This document shows positions 43,844 to 56,087 of a DNA stretch of 64,000 bases, piece by piece. Position numbers and translations under genes: made by a program. The stretch lies in the NCBI GenBank assembly GCA_022695795.1, contig MU404121.1, positions 128,580 through 192,579 on the forward strand. The letters are read 5' to 3'. The notes under the pieces are model-generated. The model was not told where the DNA came from, did no database searches, and saw only the letters and a program-made list of their open reading frames with translations. How positions within the stretch are numbered: position 1 is the first letter of the stretch; each line of letters begins with the position of its first letter. This stretch comes from Biscogniauxia marginata. Its lineage: Eukaryota; Ascomycota; Sordariomycetes; Xylariales; Xylariaceae.

Positions 43844-45540
43844 ATGTCTTTGCTTTCCGAGAGCCCAATCAATGGCACGGCTGAGGTGAATCCGACTTTG
43901 AGCTCCGGGGAAGGGGAAGGAGAAGGGAAAAAGACGACATCGAACGACGGCCCCAGTCCTTCGAACAAGCGCAGACAGCCACCCCCCGAGAAGCCAGCAG
44001 ACATCCGGAGACGGTCGCTCGTGATAGCGTCATTCTGGTTGATCGTGCTATTTCTCGGCCTGCCGATATGGTGGAAGACAACCACCATTTACCGGGCAGA
44101 TCTGCCCCTGAGCCAGATGATGGACTGGGCTGATGGAAAGGTGCTTATTTTCGAAGCTATATCTGCCGCAGTTACTGACTTGTCTTCTCTCTGCTCAAGG
44201 TATGCAGCCCAGAGCCTCCGATACGAGTCGCGATAGATGCGCCGAGCATACAAGCCCATCAAGCAGAAGACCTAGTACGAGCAACTCAACAAGCGCTCGA
44301 TACCACCAAGGTCTTCCCAGGACATCGCCTCCAGCTCGAAATACCGAACACGCCTGCAGACCACGCCGTGGGTCTGAGTCGCGATTCGAATACCGCACTT
44401 ACTATACGGCTGAAGCCAGGCGACACACTTACCACGACACTCCATCCCCACATGCCCGTCCTCGAGATAACGTACCCTCCGGACTCGGTACCTTCGGGAC
44501 TTGCGACTTACCTTGCTGCAGAGCTTGGCTCGACCTTCTCTGAAGAACAAGCAATCTTGTCGTATCTCCTGGCGACTTCCTCCATCCCCTCCGACAGACA
44601 GCCGCAAGGGTCATCCCAAGACATCACCGAGTCGCTGTCGAAACGTATGACGCGGTCACTGAAATATTCTCGGACGTATCATCTGACCTTCTCGCTGTTC
44701 ACAAACGGCCCCACGCCAAACAGTTGGGAGATCGAGTCGGCTATCGACCAATACATGAGCCCCGTTCTAAGCATGCTCAACTCGATCCATAACTTCACCA
44801 TCGATACCCAGGTCCAGCTCTACGCCACCCCGGGAGTACAGTCGCAAGTTCTCACCAAAGAGGACCTCTCATCGTTCATCAATGCTGCCGAGTGGCCGCT
44901 GTCGCCCTCCATAGGTGGAGCGCCGACAGTAAATTTTGTCGTGTATATTGGCAATCAGACTATTGGCGTGGGCTCCGAGTCGAAAACATCACAGTCGTGG
45001 CTGATTCCACAATGGGGCTCTGTGTATCTTCTCTCGCCCCCTACTACGGACCATGTTCCGTCAGAGCTTTTGAAGCAGCCGATCTTGACCTTCACGTCAC
45101 ACCTCCTATCTCTCCTCGGCACCCCACAATCCGGGTCCTTGCCAATGCGCCTATCGACGCTTACACGAATCAGATCGGCGGACTTGGTTCTCCGTGCATC
45201 CTCATCTCTAGGGTCACTTGCTCGTCTATCGTTAGCTTTACCTAGTATATCTATTCCGTCTAGTGTCGCAGACGGCGTAGCCAAATCCATGCACCATCTT
45301 GAGTTGGCATGCGCCAACCTCGGTAGCACGGAGAGCCTCGAACACGCGCGTATAGCCGAGACAGAAGCAGAACGTGCGTTCTTCGAGAAGAGTATGGTCG
45401 GGCAACTCTATTTCCCCGACGAACACAAAGTGGCTGTTTACCTGCCGCTGCTAGGACCCGTAGGGGTTCCTTTGGTCATGGGCCTCCTGAACGAGTTGAG
45501 GGCCTGGAGGAAGAGGAACCAGAAGGCGAAAGCATCCTGA
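43844..45540 (+). CDS. GPI17: GPI transamidase complex subunit PIG-S (Gpi17)
   Basis: ER-membrane subunit of GPI transamidase, which replaces the C-terminal signal of precursor proteins with a GPI anchor. Exons 43844-44140 and 44200-45540 (59-nt intron) give 545 residues, the usual length. The topology fits: a cytoplasmic N-terminus, one transmembrane helix at about 58-77 followed by GLPIWWKTTTIYRADLP, the hallmark PIG-S junction (LPxWWxTT.xYRAxLP), a long luminal domain, and a C-terminal helix (VAVYLPLLGPVGVPLVMGLL) before a basic end. VPSGLATYLAAELG and TFSLFTNGPTPNSWEIE are further family segments. The short N-terminal Gly/Glu repeat (GEGEGEGKK) is variable sequence. Confidence 0.92.
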
Positions 45541-47456
45541 TATACTTGCATATACTTAATGCTAGATCAATATACCGCTGATTGCTCTTGTAAGCTGTAG
45601 AACAAGGCGCACGCTCGAAACTTTTGGTTACAATCATGTCTCGTTCATTCGTACGTATTGCCTGGTGCCGTCACTAGGCCAAGGGTCAGACCACATCGTC
45701 ACATTGCTGTGCCTCATGCGAACAGCTCTTGAGGTCGTTGGACACCGCCCACGAGTGTAGCTGTAAGATGATCACTCGGAGCCCTCGAGTAATCCGATTT
45801 AGCTTGTTGGTCTTACGGCGGGATGGGTGAAGTCAAATGCATATGTCTTGCATATTTTGTCAAACAGACGAATGAAAAAGAGGTTGGGAGGAGAAACACT
45901 TGGTAGGAGACGGTGGATAGCATATTGAATAGGCAATTAACCGCGGACTGTGTTATACCATGTATGTAACCCCATGCTTACTTGACCTCCTACAGGCACT
46001 TTAGTAAAGCGTACCTGTAAAACGACCTTGCATAGATGGACAGGATAAGCATGTCTACTAAAAGGACAAGTAATTGGTATTTATAAGTAGCATAGTACTA
46101 TTGAATATGAAATAACTCTATACTTCTTATAATGTCAATTGTCTATTAATAATATCTCTATACGTCAGGTTTAAGTTTTGTTATAGCTGGGGTTGCATTA
46201 TTAATCCGAATCAATATTGATGTGTACTACGGCTCTGTACAGGATTGTAGAGCTTCACAGTTCAACTTATTAATTGCAAGGTCAAGATAACCAGGGTACA
46301 TTGTCAATTTGTGTAACTAATTCGATAAACCGCTAGACTACCTTGTGCGCCTAGAATGGAAGCACGCCATCAGTGGCAGAGTCAAGAGGTGCGTCTGGAG
46401 GAACCCTGTCAGCCTGTCTAACGCTATTCATGGTGGCTTATGCAAGGCTTATTTCTGTGCCCACAAGAGGGACGCCATTTCAATGCCACATGTTACGCGA
46501 TCCAACCGATGGGGGAATTTCAACTGCATATATCACAACTTGTCAGACGGGCGAGTAAACTGTATACTACCTAGTATACCAAGTGGAGGTGGATATACTG
46601 TCTATATCAAGTGGACCACGGGTAAGCTCAATCGGGGATAATATACGCTTTGAGTAGAACTCAAACCACCGCGTTGTCTTCCGCACATGGAACAGCATGT
46701 CCCTAGGTAGTCGTTGTATTGCACATAACATGCGTCGAAGATTGGATCACGTTCGGTGCCTCTCATACGCCGGGCTCGGATTACTACCTCGGCCCCCGGC
46801 AGGCAAGCAAAGAGAATACACTACATAACCAACTGGCACGGGTGGGCGGGGGTGGAGCGCAAGGGGAGACGAATACCGAGCCTTGCCTTATTTCCAAACG
46901 TCTTGATACGCTGTTCCACGATCGAATAGTCCGCCCAAAAGCTGTGCTATTAGTGCTAGTGCCCACATTGGCAACTCAAGGGTTATTTTTGTCCTACTAT
47001 TTGCTCGTTATGAACTGATAAATACCAACGTACGATCCTCTCCTCTTATCCTTCTTCTCCACCGCTGTCCGGATTATGGAAGATTCGAGTGCCTTGACTG
47101 TCTAATTCGACACTTGATGGATCGCCAGCACGCCTTCAACTTACCGCCAAAAATCTCATGCAGGGAAGAAAAAAAAAGGGAAACAAAATTTAAAAAAATA
47201 AAAAAGTGTGACTTTGGTTTTTATTTCATCTCTTCCCAGGAACTTTTCACTCATCCCGGAGGAGTAGCCCTAAGCTGTGCCGTGCCGCACAGGAATGTCT
47301 CCGGCTCTTTAAATTTGGGCATATAAGTAGCCGAAACCCTTAGTCGCCATACCTATGACCCTTCCACAGTCGCTAGTCTTAACCTCGCCTCTTAAGTGAT
47401 AAACTTCGCTATCTTTATATTCCCGTTACCATCCCTATTGGTCGGTCCTCTTCACG
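45541..47456. other. Intergenic region, AT-rich in its middle
   Basis: 1.9 kb. Strongly AT-rich around 46050-46330. The open frames at 46345-46641 and 46719-47018 show no family features. No gene is supported. Purine-rich sequence at 47160-47210 precedes the oxygenase leader. Confidence 0.55.
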
Positions 47457-49295
47457 ATGAACGCCTCTACCTCCGACCCCGCCGGGGGTACGCTGATATC
47501 CAAGCTCCTCTCCGGGGCACCCGGCCCCGTCTTGTCCCATTCCATATCCGCCTTCTGGTCGTCGTCGTCATGGCGGCACTACCTCGTCCCTGCCGTCGTC
47601 GGCTACCTCACCCTCTGCCGTGTGCTGCGCTTCCGCGCCGAGAAGGCTATCCGCAGGAAGCTCGGGTACACCGACATCGAGTCGCTCGCCCGCATGACCA
47701 GCACCGACGCCCAGGTCATCCTCAATTTTCTGACGCATTATGAGTTTCCCCTGTACTCGGAGCTGTCGCTGCAGTTTGCGCTTTTCAAGGTGAGCGCTCC
47801 ATTTTCTTTTTTCTTTTTTTTTTTGGCGCTCCGTTGCCTAGAAGACGCGGTCGTGAGGGAATAAGGAGGAACGGGAGTAAGATGAGAGAAGGACGACGCT
47901 GGTGTTCGTAAGGAGGGAGGAATGAGAGGGGTTAAGAGGGAAGTGGGTGTCAATGTAAGGAGATCAACCCCCTTTGCTGACGAAGTGTGATGGTGCCTAG
48001 ACCTATGGTATTGAGAGTATCAGCAAGCTACTGGTGGCCACGAGGAACTTTACAGAGCCTGTTAAGAGCCGCAAAAGGTAAGTGACATTTCCCTCCCTTT
48101 TCTCCTCAGCCCGCTCCCTACTCTTTACACTTCTCATCTCAAAGGGGAGCGAAGATAAACAATGTTGATGATATAGGGACTAATGAGTAGACCAGATACG
48201 AAGACACGGGCGCCATCATCGGCGAGTTCCTGAACAACCCGCCGTCGTCGGAGCGACACATGCGCAGCGTCGCGCGCATGAACTTCCTGCACAGCCGGTA
48301 CCGCGCCGAGGGCGCCATCACGGACGCCGACCTGCTGTACACGCTGTCGGTGTTCATCCTCGAGCCGCCGCGCTGGGCGCGCCTGTTCGACTGGCGCCCG
48401 CTGAACGACATGGAGGTCTGCGCCTACGCCGTCTTCTGGAAGGACGTCGGCGACGCCATGGGCATCCCCTACGCCGACGTCATGGCCGGCCCCCAAGCCG
48501 GGCCCTGGGGCAACGGCCTCGAGTTCGCGGCCGACCTCGCCGCCTGGGCCAAGGCCTACGAGGTCGAGAGGATGCGGCCCAGCGCCGTGTGCAATAAGCC
48601 CGCCGTGGCGCTCATACCTATGATCACGTACTGGGTGCCCTGGTTCCTACAGCCGTTCGCCCAGGAGGTCGTGTGCGCGCTAACGGGCGATCGGATGAGG
48701 GAGGCTTTTATGTGAGTGTTCTCTTCTCCACTTTGCCCCTTTCTTTTCGTCATGTTGAGGAGAGAGATTGTGTGTGTGTGTGTGTGATAGCGAGTAATCG
48801 AGATCTGCGAGCACACATGCTTGATGTTGAGTTACGACCACATACTCCCTAGGGCTTAGGTATATAAAGTATCCACTACTGACAAACTACAATAGGCTTC
48901 CAGAACCCGGTCCTCTAGCTTTCTCTTTCCTTTACACCGCGTTCGTCATCCGGAAATTTGTGCTCCGGTACCTGATGCTCCCACGCTTCTCGTACCTCAA
49001 CCGCCTGACCGACCCGGACCCTAAGACCGGGCGTATGCACGAGCGCTACACGTACGGAAACTTCCCCTTCTACGTGAAGCCGACGTTCTGGAACCGCTGG
49101 GGCCCCAAGGCCTGGGCCGTCTGGCTCTACGGCGGCAAGCTGCCCGGGGACGACCCGGAGGAGTTCATGCCCGAGGGCTACACGTTCGCGGACTTGGGCC
49201 CAAGGAACCGGGCCGGGATGGGCGTCGAGGAGATGGAGGCCGATGTCAAGAAAATGATGGCCAGTGATCGCGGAGGCTGTCCTTTCAGACTGTGA
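47457..49295 (+). CDS. MpaB/rubber-oxygenase-family (DUF2236-like) heme protein
   Basis: Member of the family of ER-bound oxygenase MpaB (mycophenolic acid side-chain cleavage) and bacterial latex-clearing oxygenase. The function here is unknown. Exons 47457-47789, 48001-48077, 48196-48711 and 48896-49295 give 441 residues. The acceptor at 48195 was chosen over the AG at 48190 because it restores KRYEDTGAIIGEFL. A hydrophobic N-terminal segment (HYLVPAVVGYLTLCRVLRF) would anchor it in the ER. The catalytic core has the family pattern ARMNFLHSRY...GAITDADLLYTL, with His169 the likely heme ligand. LPRFSYLNR and GYTFADLGP lie near the C-terminus. No PKS or other mycophenolate-type enzyme is nearby, so a role in a known cluster is not supported. 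The third intron carries a (GT)n tract. Confidence 0.85.
48770..48786 (+). repeat. (GT)n dinucleotide tract within an intron
   Basis: Perfect GT run of 17 nt in intron 3 of the MpaB-like gene. Probably variable between strains. Confidence 0.85.
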
Positions 49296-51031
49296 AGAAT
49301 AGTCGTTTGTCCGTGCTTTGTCGATCAACTCGTCCCCGGGTGAAAGAAAGGTAGACACGAGCTGGGATGCGGAATTGCGAGCATACCCAGCTACGGTAAT
49401 TAGCTATCACGAGAAAGGAAGAGCATTAAAGAGAGTATTTCAACATGTTGTTATATTAAATTACCCTTGATATACCTCAAGTCTGTAAACCGCAGCCCTC
49501 AGGAATGTAGATTCTACAATCTTCGCCCTAATTTCTGATTTCGATTCGCTGAAGTGTAACGCAGGTATTCCCACCCATTATCTCACACCGACTAGGCCCC
49601 TCTGGCCTATCGTATCTAAAAGTAAACAGGAATTGTTGGAACTCAATCAAGCCATCGAGATTCTGGTATTCGAATTCTTTCCTCTCTAGCCACCCCGTTG
49701 GGATCAGATACAGAGACCGAAAATGTACCGAATCAGCACCCATAGGCAAGGAATTTCTACCCTTGGATATATATATATATATATTTATTTATGAGTAAGA
49801 AAGCACCAGGAAACCGTGAGTAGGATGTCTACAACCCAGGAACATATTAGCCCCCCTCCTCTCCCCTTTTTCTATTTACCGTGAGAGAGTCACTCTTAAA
49901 AACTCAACTTACAAAGTGGCTTGAACTTGTTTTGCACAGCGAGAAGTTATTCCCAAGCCTCAAATCATTTGAATTATCCATTGCGTATTCAAGATTGTTC
50001 AAAATATATCAGTAATGTCAGCGCCTCGGTCATTATATATCCTGCTCTTTGTTTTCCCCTTTTCCTTTCTTTTCTTCGTCTTAGCGGTATAGTATTACTC
50101 GTTCACATTGAATGTCCTAAATAATATAATATGAGGATTATCATCATCATTGTTATTATGTTTTTTTACTGAGGCAGAATCAACACACAACTTTCTCAGT
50201 ACATTCCAGCCTGAAATTCTGTAGTTTATGTATGACAATTTCGTGTGAATTTGTCTACATACCTACCTACCCATTCCGTATCTTATCCTCCGGTCAGGCC
50301 TCTGAGAGGAAATGCTGAGCGTTATGTGCTAAGTATCCATCAATACTCTCTTTCAAACATTCGTGTGTTTGTGTAGCATCCTGTACCTGTGCAACTATCA
50401 CACCGGGGCGAAACTGCCATTTGGTATCACACAAGCGCCATGCATTTCCCGAGCTTTGTATTTCGTAATTCAATCATATGCCACTGAATACTGACAGAGA
50501 AGCCTATCACATGTAGTGATTACTTATGGCGGTTTAAAATTAGCATCATCACGAAAGTTTCAACGCTCGTTCCTCTCCCTTTTACTTGCAAGACCTTTTT
50601 TTATTGTATCTTATTATTTTCGATGCAAATATGAACGCACGGAAGGACTCGGACTGTTATTACTAGGAAGTAATTTAAATTAATAGAATCATTGAGTAGA
50701 ATATCGTTTGCTGGTGACATTTTGACTTCTAATTGATGTCGCAGGTCTGTCAGGTTTGATATGTGCAAACCGCGAGTAAATCTTATGAGACTTCCAAGAG
50801 ATATTTCCAGCGGAGATACAATGGAAAGACAGAATAAGTTGCCTTCTTTGGGTAGTTACTCTAAATTTTTTTTTTTAGGTGGTCGACCTCCAGGTTTGAC
50901 CAAATTTGTCTGCTTCCAAGTTTATAAGTGTCATTTATCTCACAATAGACTCGGCTGGGCTTCTGAATCGATCTAAGCCGATTATACTAGCCGCCCAAGT
51001 GTTAGGAGGCACTTCGAGGGTTAGGTGTGTT
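49296..51031. other. Intergenic region between convergent genes
   Basis: 1.7 kb, AT-rich. It includes an (AT)n stretch at about 49769-49792. A minus-strand frame of 73 codons (49528-49749) reads like ordinary protein in its middle but is isolated. I do not call it as a gene. Nothing else is supported. Confidence 0.5.
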
Positions 51032-52483
51032 TCAATATAATAGGTCTTCTGACGCCGAGTTCAAGCGCTTCGAGCCCCCTTGGGTTGCCTCGCGCAACTC
51101 GCGTAATTCGGCCAGGAGAGCGTCCTGAGACGCTCGATGCTCAGCCAAGAATGTCTCTCTAAATTGGCGCTCTTTCCTCCAGTCAACAGCGCACAGGCCC
51201 AGGAGCTTCTCTCTGAAGACTATTTCTTCTTGTGCCGCCTTTCTGAGCTCGCTGACTTCTTCCCGCAGCGACTTGAGTTCCTCGTACAGTCGAGGTAGCA
51301 TTTGCTCAGTGCTTGCATCGAAATGCTGACTTACCCCAGGGGTGTCGTCGTGCATCTGCTTCCTTTTCGATCGTCTGTACGACGGCTCGGGGTTTTGTGG
51401 ACTTTTCTTCGTATCTTGGTCTCGCGGTAGATCGACCTGACGGTCCGACTCCCTCGTCGTCGTACCGAGTAGTTGACCCGATATGGGTTCGAATACAGAA
51501 TAGTACGCCGGTCTGCTCACCCTTGTGGCATAATCGAAGGCATCAGAGTGTGCCTTTGCTCCTTTTAGGATTTCATCTACGTCGTCATCCGTGATGAACT
51601 CGCTCCATTGAAACATTTCGTAAGCTTCCTGGAGCATCTTGACTTTACTGGTTTCTTGCTCCCAGCCCGGTTGGTCCTTTCTGAAACCGACCTGAGCCCT
51701 CGCTGCCTCAAAGTCAAGGCGATTGTATTGTCTTTGTTGGGCTTGGTCACTCGTCTCTCTTAACCTAGCATAATATACGCCTCGGATCCGTAAGGCGTAG
51801 TACTGGTAGCAGGGTTGCCGCAACTTTACGAAGTTATGGCGAAGGTGTCTTGCCACATACCATTTCATCTTGAAACACAAGGTCGGGTCGTTCTCGACCC
51901 TTTTTATGATGAGGCGTAGCTCAACCCCATCCAAAGGCATGACTAACGACTGGTCCTCGAATACAACATCGGGTTGAGCTTGAACATCTTCGTCCGCATG
52001 GCCGACCTGCCATTTCTCAAGTCTGCGAGCGCCTCTTTTATATCCGCCATTTCGCCCAGACTTTCGACGTGGCCGTCCCTTTTTCGGTGGTCAAACAGTG
52101 TTGCGAGTAGCTATGGGGTGAGAACCATTGAGCACGGCATTGGAGCTTAGGTCTGCGAGAGCCTTAATCGGCCGACTGCTCTCAACAAGTCGAATATCGG
52201 GGTTTCTGATTCCCAGGCTCGAGTCAGGTTCGTGAGCATCATCGTCTATTACGAACCGGGACAATGTGAGGAATTCAGTAGATTTTGTGTCTACGCGAGC
52301 CTCAGACATAGAGTCACCGTCATCGTCGTCGTCGTTATCCCCGTGAAAGCTCCGTTCCGAAATGTCGTCTACGGAATGAACGGTTGATACAGACGACGAG
52401 TCGTCGTGTAATTCTTCATAACTGTGGCCCGGGCCAAGATCTGAGGTAGTCTTGGCCATTTGCTGCCAATGGGCACTTGGCAT
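51032..52483 (-). pseudogene. Acidic, coiled-coil protein gene interrupted by one in-frame TGA
   Basis: Reading on the minus strand from the ATG at 52483, a 130-codon frame ends in TGA at 52093-52091. The same frame then continues open, without a shift, for 50 more codons and on through a 302-residue segment to a stop at 51032-51034. The first part is acidic and Ser-rich (GDNDDDDDGDS). The stretch after the stop is basic and AT-hook-like (KKGRPRRKSGRNGGYKR). The last ~75 residues look like a coiled coil (LYEELKSLREEVSELRKAA). No intron can remove the TGA without being implausibly short. It may be a nonsense-mutated allele, a sequencing error, read-through, or two genes (the second starting at 51940). 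The family is unrecognised, perhaps chromatin-associated. Confidence 0.55.
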
Positions 52484-55400
52484 TCGTTCCCTGGATATGC
52501 GTCTGATGAGAAGCCTTAAGCAATCCTTAACAATACTGCGGTTCTATCTTTAATGATATACCACACGCCGTATTAGAAAGTTGAAACAAATTGATCAGTG
52601 GAATGAAATGCGAGTTGGTCCAGTGTGTAGTTAAAATCAATCCGCCTCGTTCGAGTGACGCGTCTACGACGGGAGCGCGACAAAGACGGCAAAATTGAAT
52701 TAACGTTGCGGTGGGATGAAATCTTAGGTACCTTGCACCGTTTAATTGCTTAATTCTTATGCAAGAAAACGCACTAATAATGAAATGGCCCCGGCCTTAA
52801 ACCGTAGATAGTTCCACATTACATAATCCATGGTCCCTTTCCAAGGGGGTTCCTTGTATTAAACGCGTACTAATTCGTTTGCGAGGGTTCTGTGTCACTT
52901 TTATATCTACTACTGATAAGAACTCATGTGAGCCCAGTGCAGCAACACGGCGCGTGAACAACGGGAGGAAAAAGAAAAGAGAGATCGGCGATGAAAAGGT
53001 AAATACGCATATTTGTGAGAAACCCACCAAGCTTTCTGTTTCAGTCTACAAAATCACCTGAAGTTGAAGCGTTCCAGAAGTCTTGATACTATAAGACTTA
53101 GGTAGATACTCTGTCGTGGTTCTGAATGGACTAAGATCGAAGCCGGTATATATAATTAGAGCTACTTCTTGGATTTTACGGACAGCACCAGAGGCATTGG
53201 ATGTTTCTTAAATGTCCTATATCCAAACACACCATATTCAGAAGTGTAGCGCTGCTACCCGATCCCGATGCCTCCTCAACCTACGTCCTTGACGCTTACT
53301 GGCCTCTTCTGTTTCACCTTGTTACGCCAGGGTAGCTAAAATATGTTGAGGGGTTCAGCCAGCTTATTTGGTTTAGCAACAGATACGGAACAAGAATATC
53401 TAATAAACAACTGCATAGATGTACGAACATGCCTTTAATGGCAGTGAAAGGTAGGCAAATTCACCTTAGTCGAATTCTCTTCCTACGTGTAATAACTATC
53501 CCTTCTAGATCTTTTCTGTATCAATTTGTAAGTGTCCAGGTTAGTATCTTAAGTCGTATTAAGGGGTCGTCCTGTAGTAGAAAGTTCATTGGCCCGCTGC
53601 CGTTGGGGAATGCATTGTCTTCACGACCCAGTACATACATCTTGAACACAGTGTGGTTGACTTATATAATAATATTCACACAACCCCAAGTGTTTCTGGA
53701 AAGATGAATAATGGGCTGGCTAGTCTTGACCCAAGTGATTATAAAGTCTATGTATCTTCCCAAAGCCTTCAATATTTTATTCTAGCGCTAATATAGCCAG
53801 ACCAAATCGAGCTAGAGCTAGAAATTGTGTTTAGGCTATATTATTACTCTTAGCTATACAAATAATTGCAGACCCCTCATCTTAACTATAGGAGAACCTG
53901 AAGAACAGGCAGGTGAATGGCCTTCACTGAAATATCTAGGGGTAGGATGAAACGAAATGAAATATCTCCGATGAAGGCAATCATTAATACACCATCATTG
54001 AGTATACACCAGCGGTTTTGTGGCAAGGACCCTAGGAGTTTGCGCAACAATTCAGAGGCTCTATTGCGCTGAAGCTTAGAAAGAGATTGTTTTCTAAGAT
54101 TCCCTCTTACCAGGTAAGTAATATGCTTCTAAGTATGAAATTCACCGTTTGTAAAATGTAAAAATGTCTCACGGCAATCATTGGAGCATATGATGCTAGT
54201 TACCTACTCTATTTGCCTCGGCAACTTGACATTCCAAAGCCGGATTGTTGCACATTCCTACCCTCCTTAATTGTCGGATTTGCGTTGAATGGCCACTGGC
54301 AGAGTACCTCACCCATGTCCTCAAAGCACATCGTTCATTCGTCGGTTTGCTCTTGCATCATCCGGGCGTATAATTCCTGGAGCGTGATTGCGTAAAGCCG
54401 GCTTCGAACCCGTCATTTCGGCACTGAGCTTGCGATACAGCCGATGATCATATGTGATTTGTTCCGATGCTGCATTCTATCATTATGATAAAAGCTGCCT
54501 ATCCTGCTATTGAATATGCGACTAGGCCTTTGCCCGCGAAGGATGGCCGAATCAATATGCAGGCGGGAACGAAACCGATCGAGATGCATCACCCTTTATT
54601 GCTACTGCAGCATTGGTTCGGCATCAGAAAGAGGACCGCATAGTAGTATTGTCTATCTAGTCAACTCTCACATGTATTTTGATTCTGAATACAAACAAGG
54701 TAGAAATCGTACCATCAAGACGAAGACGAAGACGAAGATGCAGACGATGTAGGCAGTCCTGTTTAGGCTTTGCGCTATTATAGGAAACTTGACGACATGG
54801 TTAAGAGTGTTTACATTATCTATCTAGGCTCGAATCAATATCAAATCAGCGCGCGCATATACGCTAGTAGTAGATTGGCTGAATCGATTGTCATGGTTGC
54901 ATCGCGACGGGGCAAAGGAGAGCTCACGGCTAGCTATCGCTGGACAAAGGTGGCGACACGGTGACGCTCGGAGACAGACATCTGTACTCTAAGTTGAGTA
55001 GGTATTTATATAATAAATACATTAATATATATAAATGCTATGGTCAATAGGTATTACATGTATGTACCCTTACATTCATTCATACATATAATGTACCTAG
55101 TGATGCGTTGACACACATGACTCCACCTGCTCAGGAAGTCTGGAGAGGCTTGAGAGGAGAGAGAAATTTTTAGAATGGATCTATTAGATTAGTTGAAACT
55201 TTAGTTATTGAACCGAGCATTAATGTACATTAGGTATGTATAGGTTGTCTCTTGCCTAGCATTTTTCATCAACCACCCTTATTTGAACGAGTCGTACAAA
55301 CGTCCGTTTGCCTTTATTTTGGTTGTTTTATTTTGAATATTTTATCTTATAAAGCCTACCTGTATGCAATGAACATCGGAACAAATGCTGAAAAGCAGGC

Positions 55401-56087
55401 TGGGATAACACGTCATATCTCTCCTGCATATATGGATGAGGCTTAGCCGGGGTCGCGCAGGGTTTATTTGAAGATTTGAGGTTCAGCTAACACACCAGTA
55501 TAGTAAGCAAGTCGTGAACCTTAGCCTGCTGGGTTAAACCGTGATTTCATACGACAGGGATGTTAGGATAGCTCAACGTGGTTGCAGCGTGGCAGGATAT
55601 GGTTACTGGGATAACACATGTACAACACCCAGGGTCCCCCAATACCTATTTATCATCTACACTACCTACTGGACTACTGACATAGTTGGTTAGTCTTGTA
55701 CGCCCCCGTATACACCCCTGGGACGTGATAACACAGCCGGCCAACCCGCAGCTGATGGACACTGACGACGGTGGGACAGGGGAAAAGACCGGCCCTCTTG
55801 GCCCTCGTGTGGGCACTGATGCTTGTCAATGCTAGACGAAAATTGTGACGGTCGGACATGAGGACCCTTTTCGAGTTGTGCTGTTAATAAGCACGAGAGT
55901 GTGTGGATATTGCAGCGAGGTTCCCCTCTCCACGGGAGAGAGCTTTAATTTGTTTCTTTGGGCCTGTAGTGTCTCACGGCTCTCCTATTCTCTTATGCCG
56001 TTTATAATAGTTTTGTAGTCTCGTAAAACTTGTTTGCTTTTGCTCAACGATAGACGATAGTCCATATACCCTCCCATACGAAACGAT
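52484..56087. other. 3.6 kb gene-poor spacer
   Basis: Open frames at 52797-53061, 53429-53707, 54510-54964 and 55252-55446 are short and lack family features. A GACGAA-type tract lies at 54718-54742. The sequence is AT-rich. No gene, tRNA or transposon is supported. Confidence 0.55.

Noticed and set aside
49528..49749. 73-codon minus-strand frame in the spacer after the MpaB-like gene
   Set aside because: Reads somewhat like protein but is isolated, short and without a recognisable family; not enough to call.
51941..52130. Intron that would remove the in-frame TGA of the coiled-coil gene
   Set aside because: The only nearby donor-acceptor pair in reach (GTTTGA to GAAAG) is about 36 nt and its donor is poor, so it was not adopted.
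54390..54430. Possible tRNA B-box (GGGTTCGAA on the minus strand)
   Set aside because: The sequence around it does not fold into a T-arm of five pairs, and no A-box lies at the right distance. A similar GGTTCAAGTC at 42648 also fails.
53429..55446. Several 60-90 codon frames in the 3.6 kb spacer
   Set aside because: Short, no family features, no linked exons; expected by chance in AT-rich sequence of this length.
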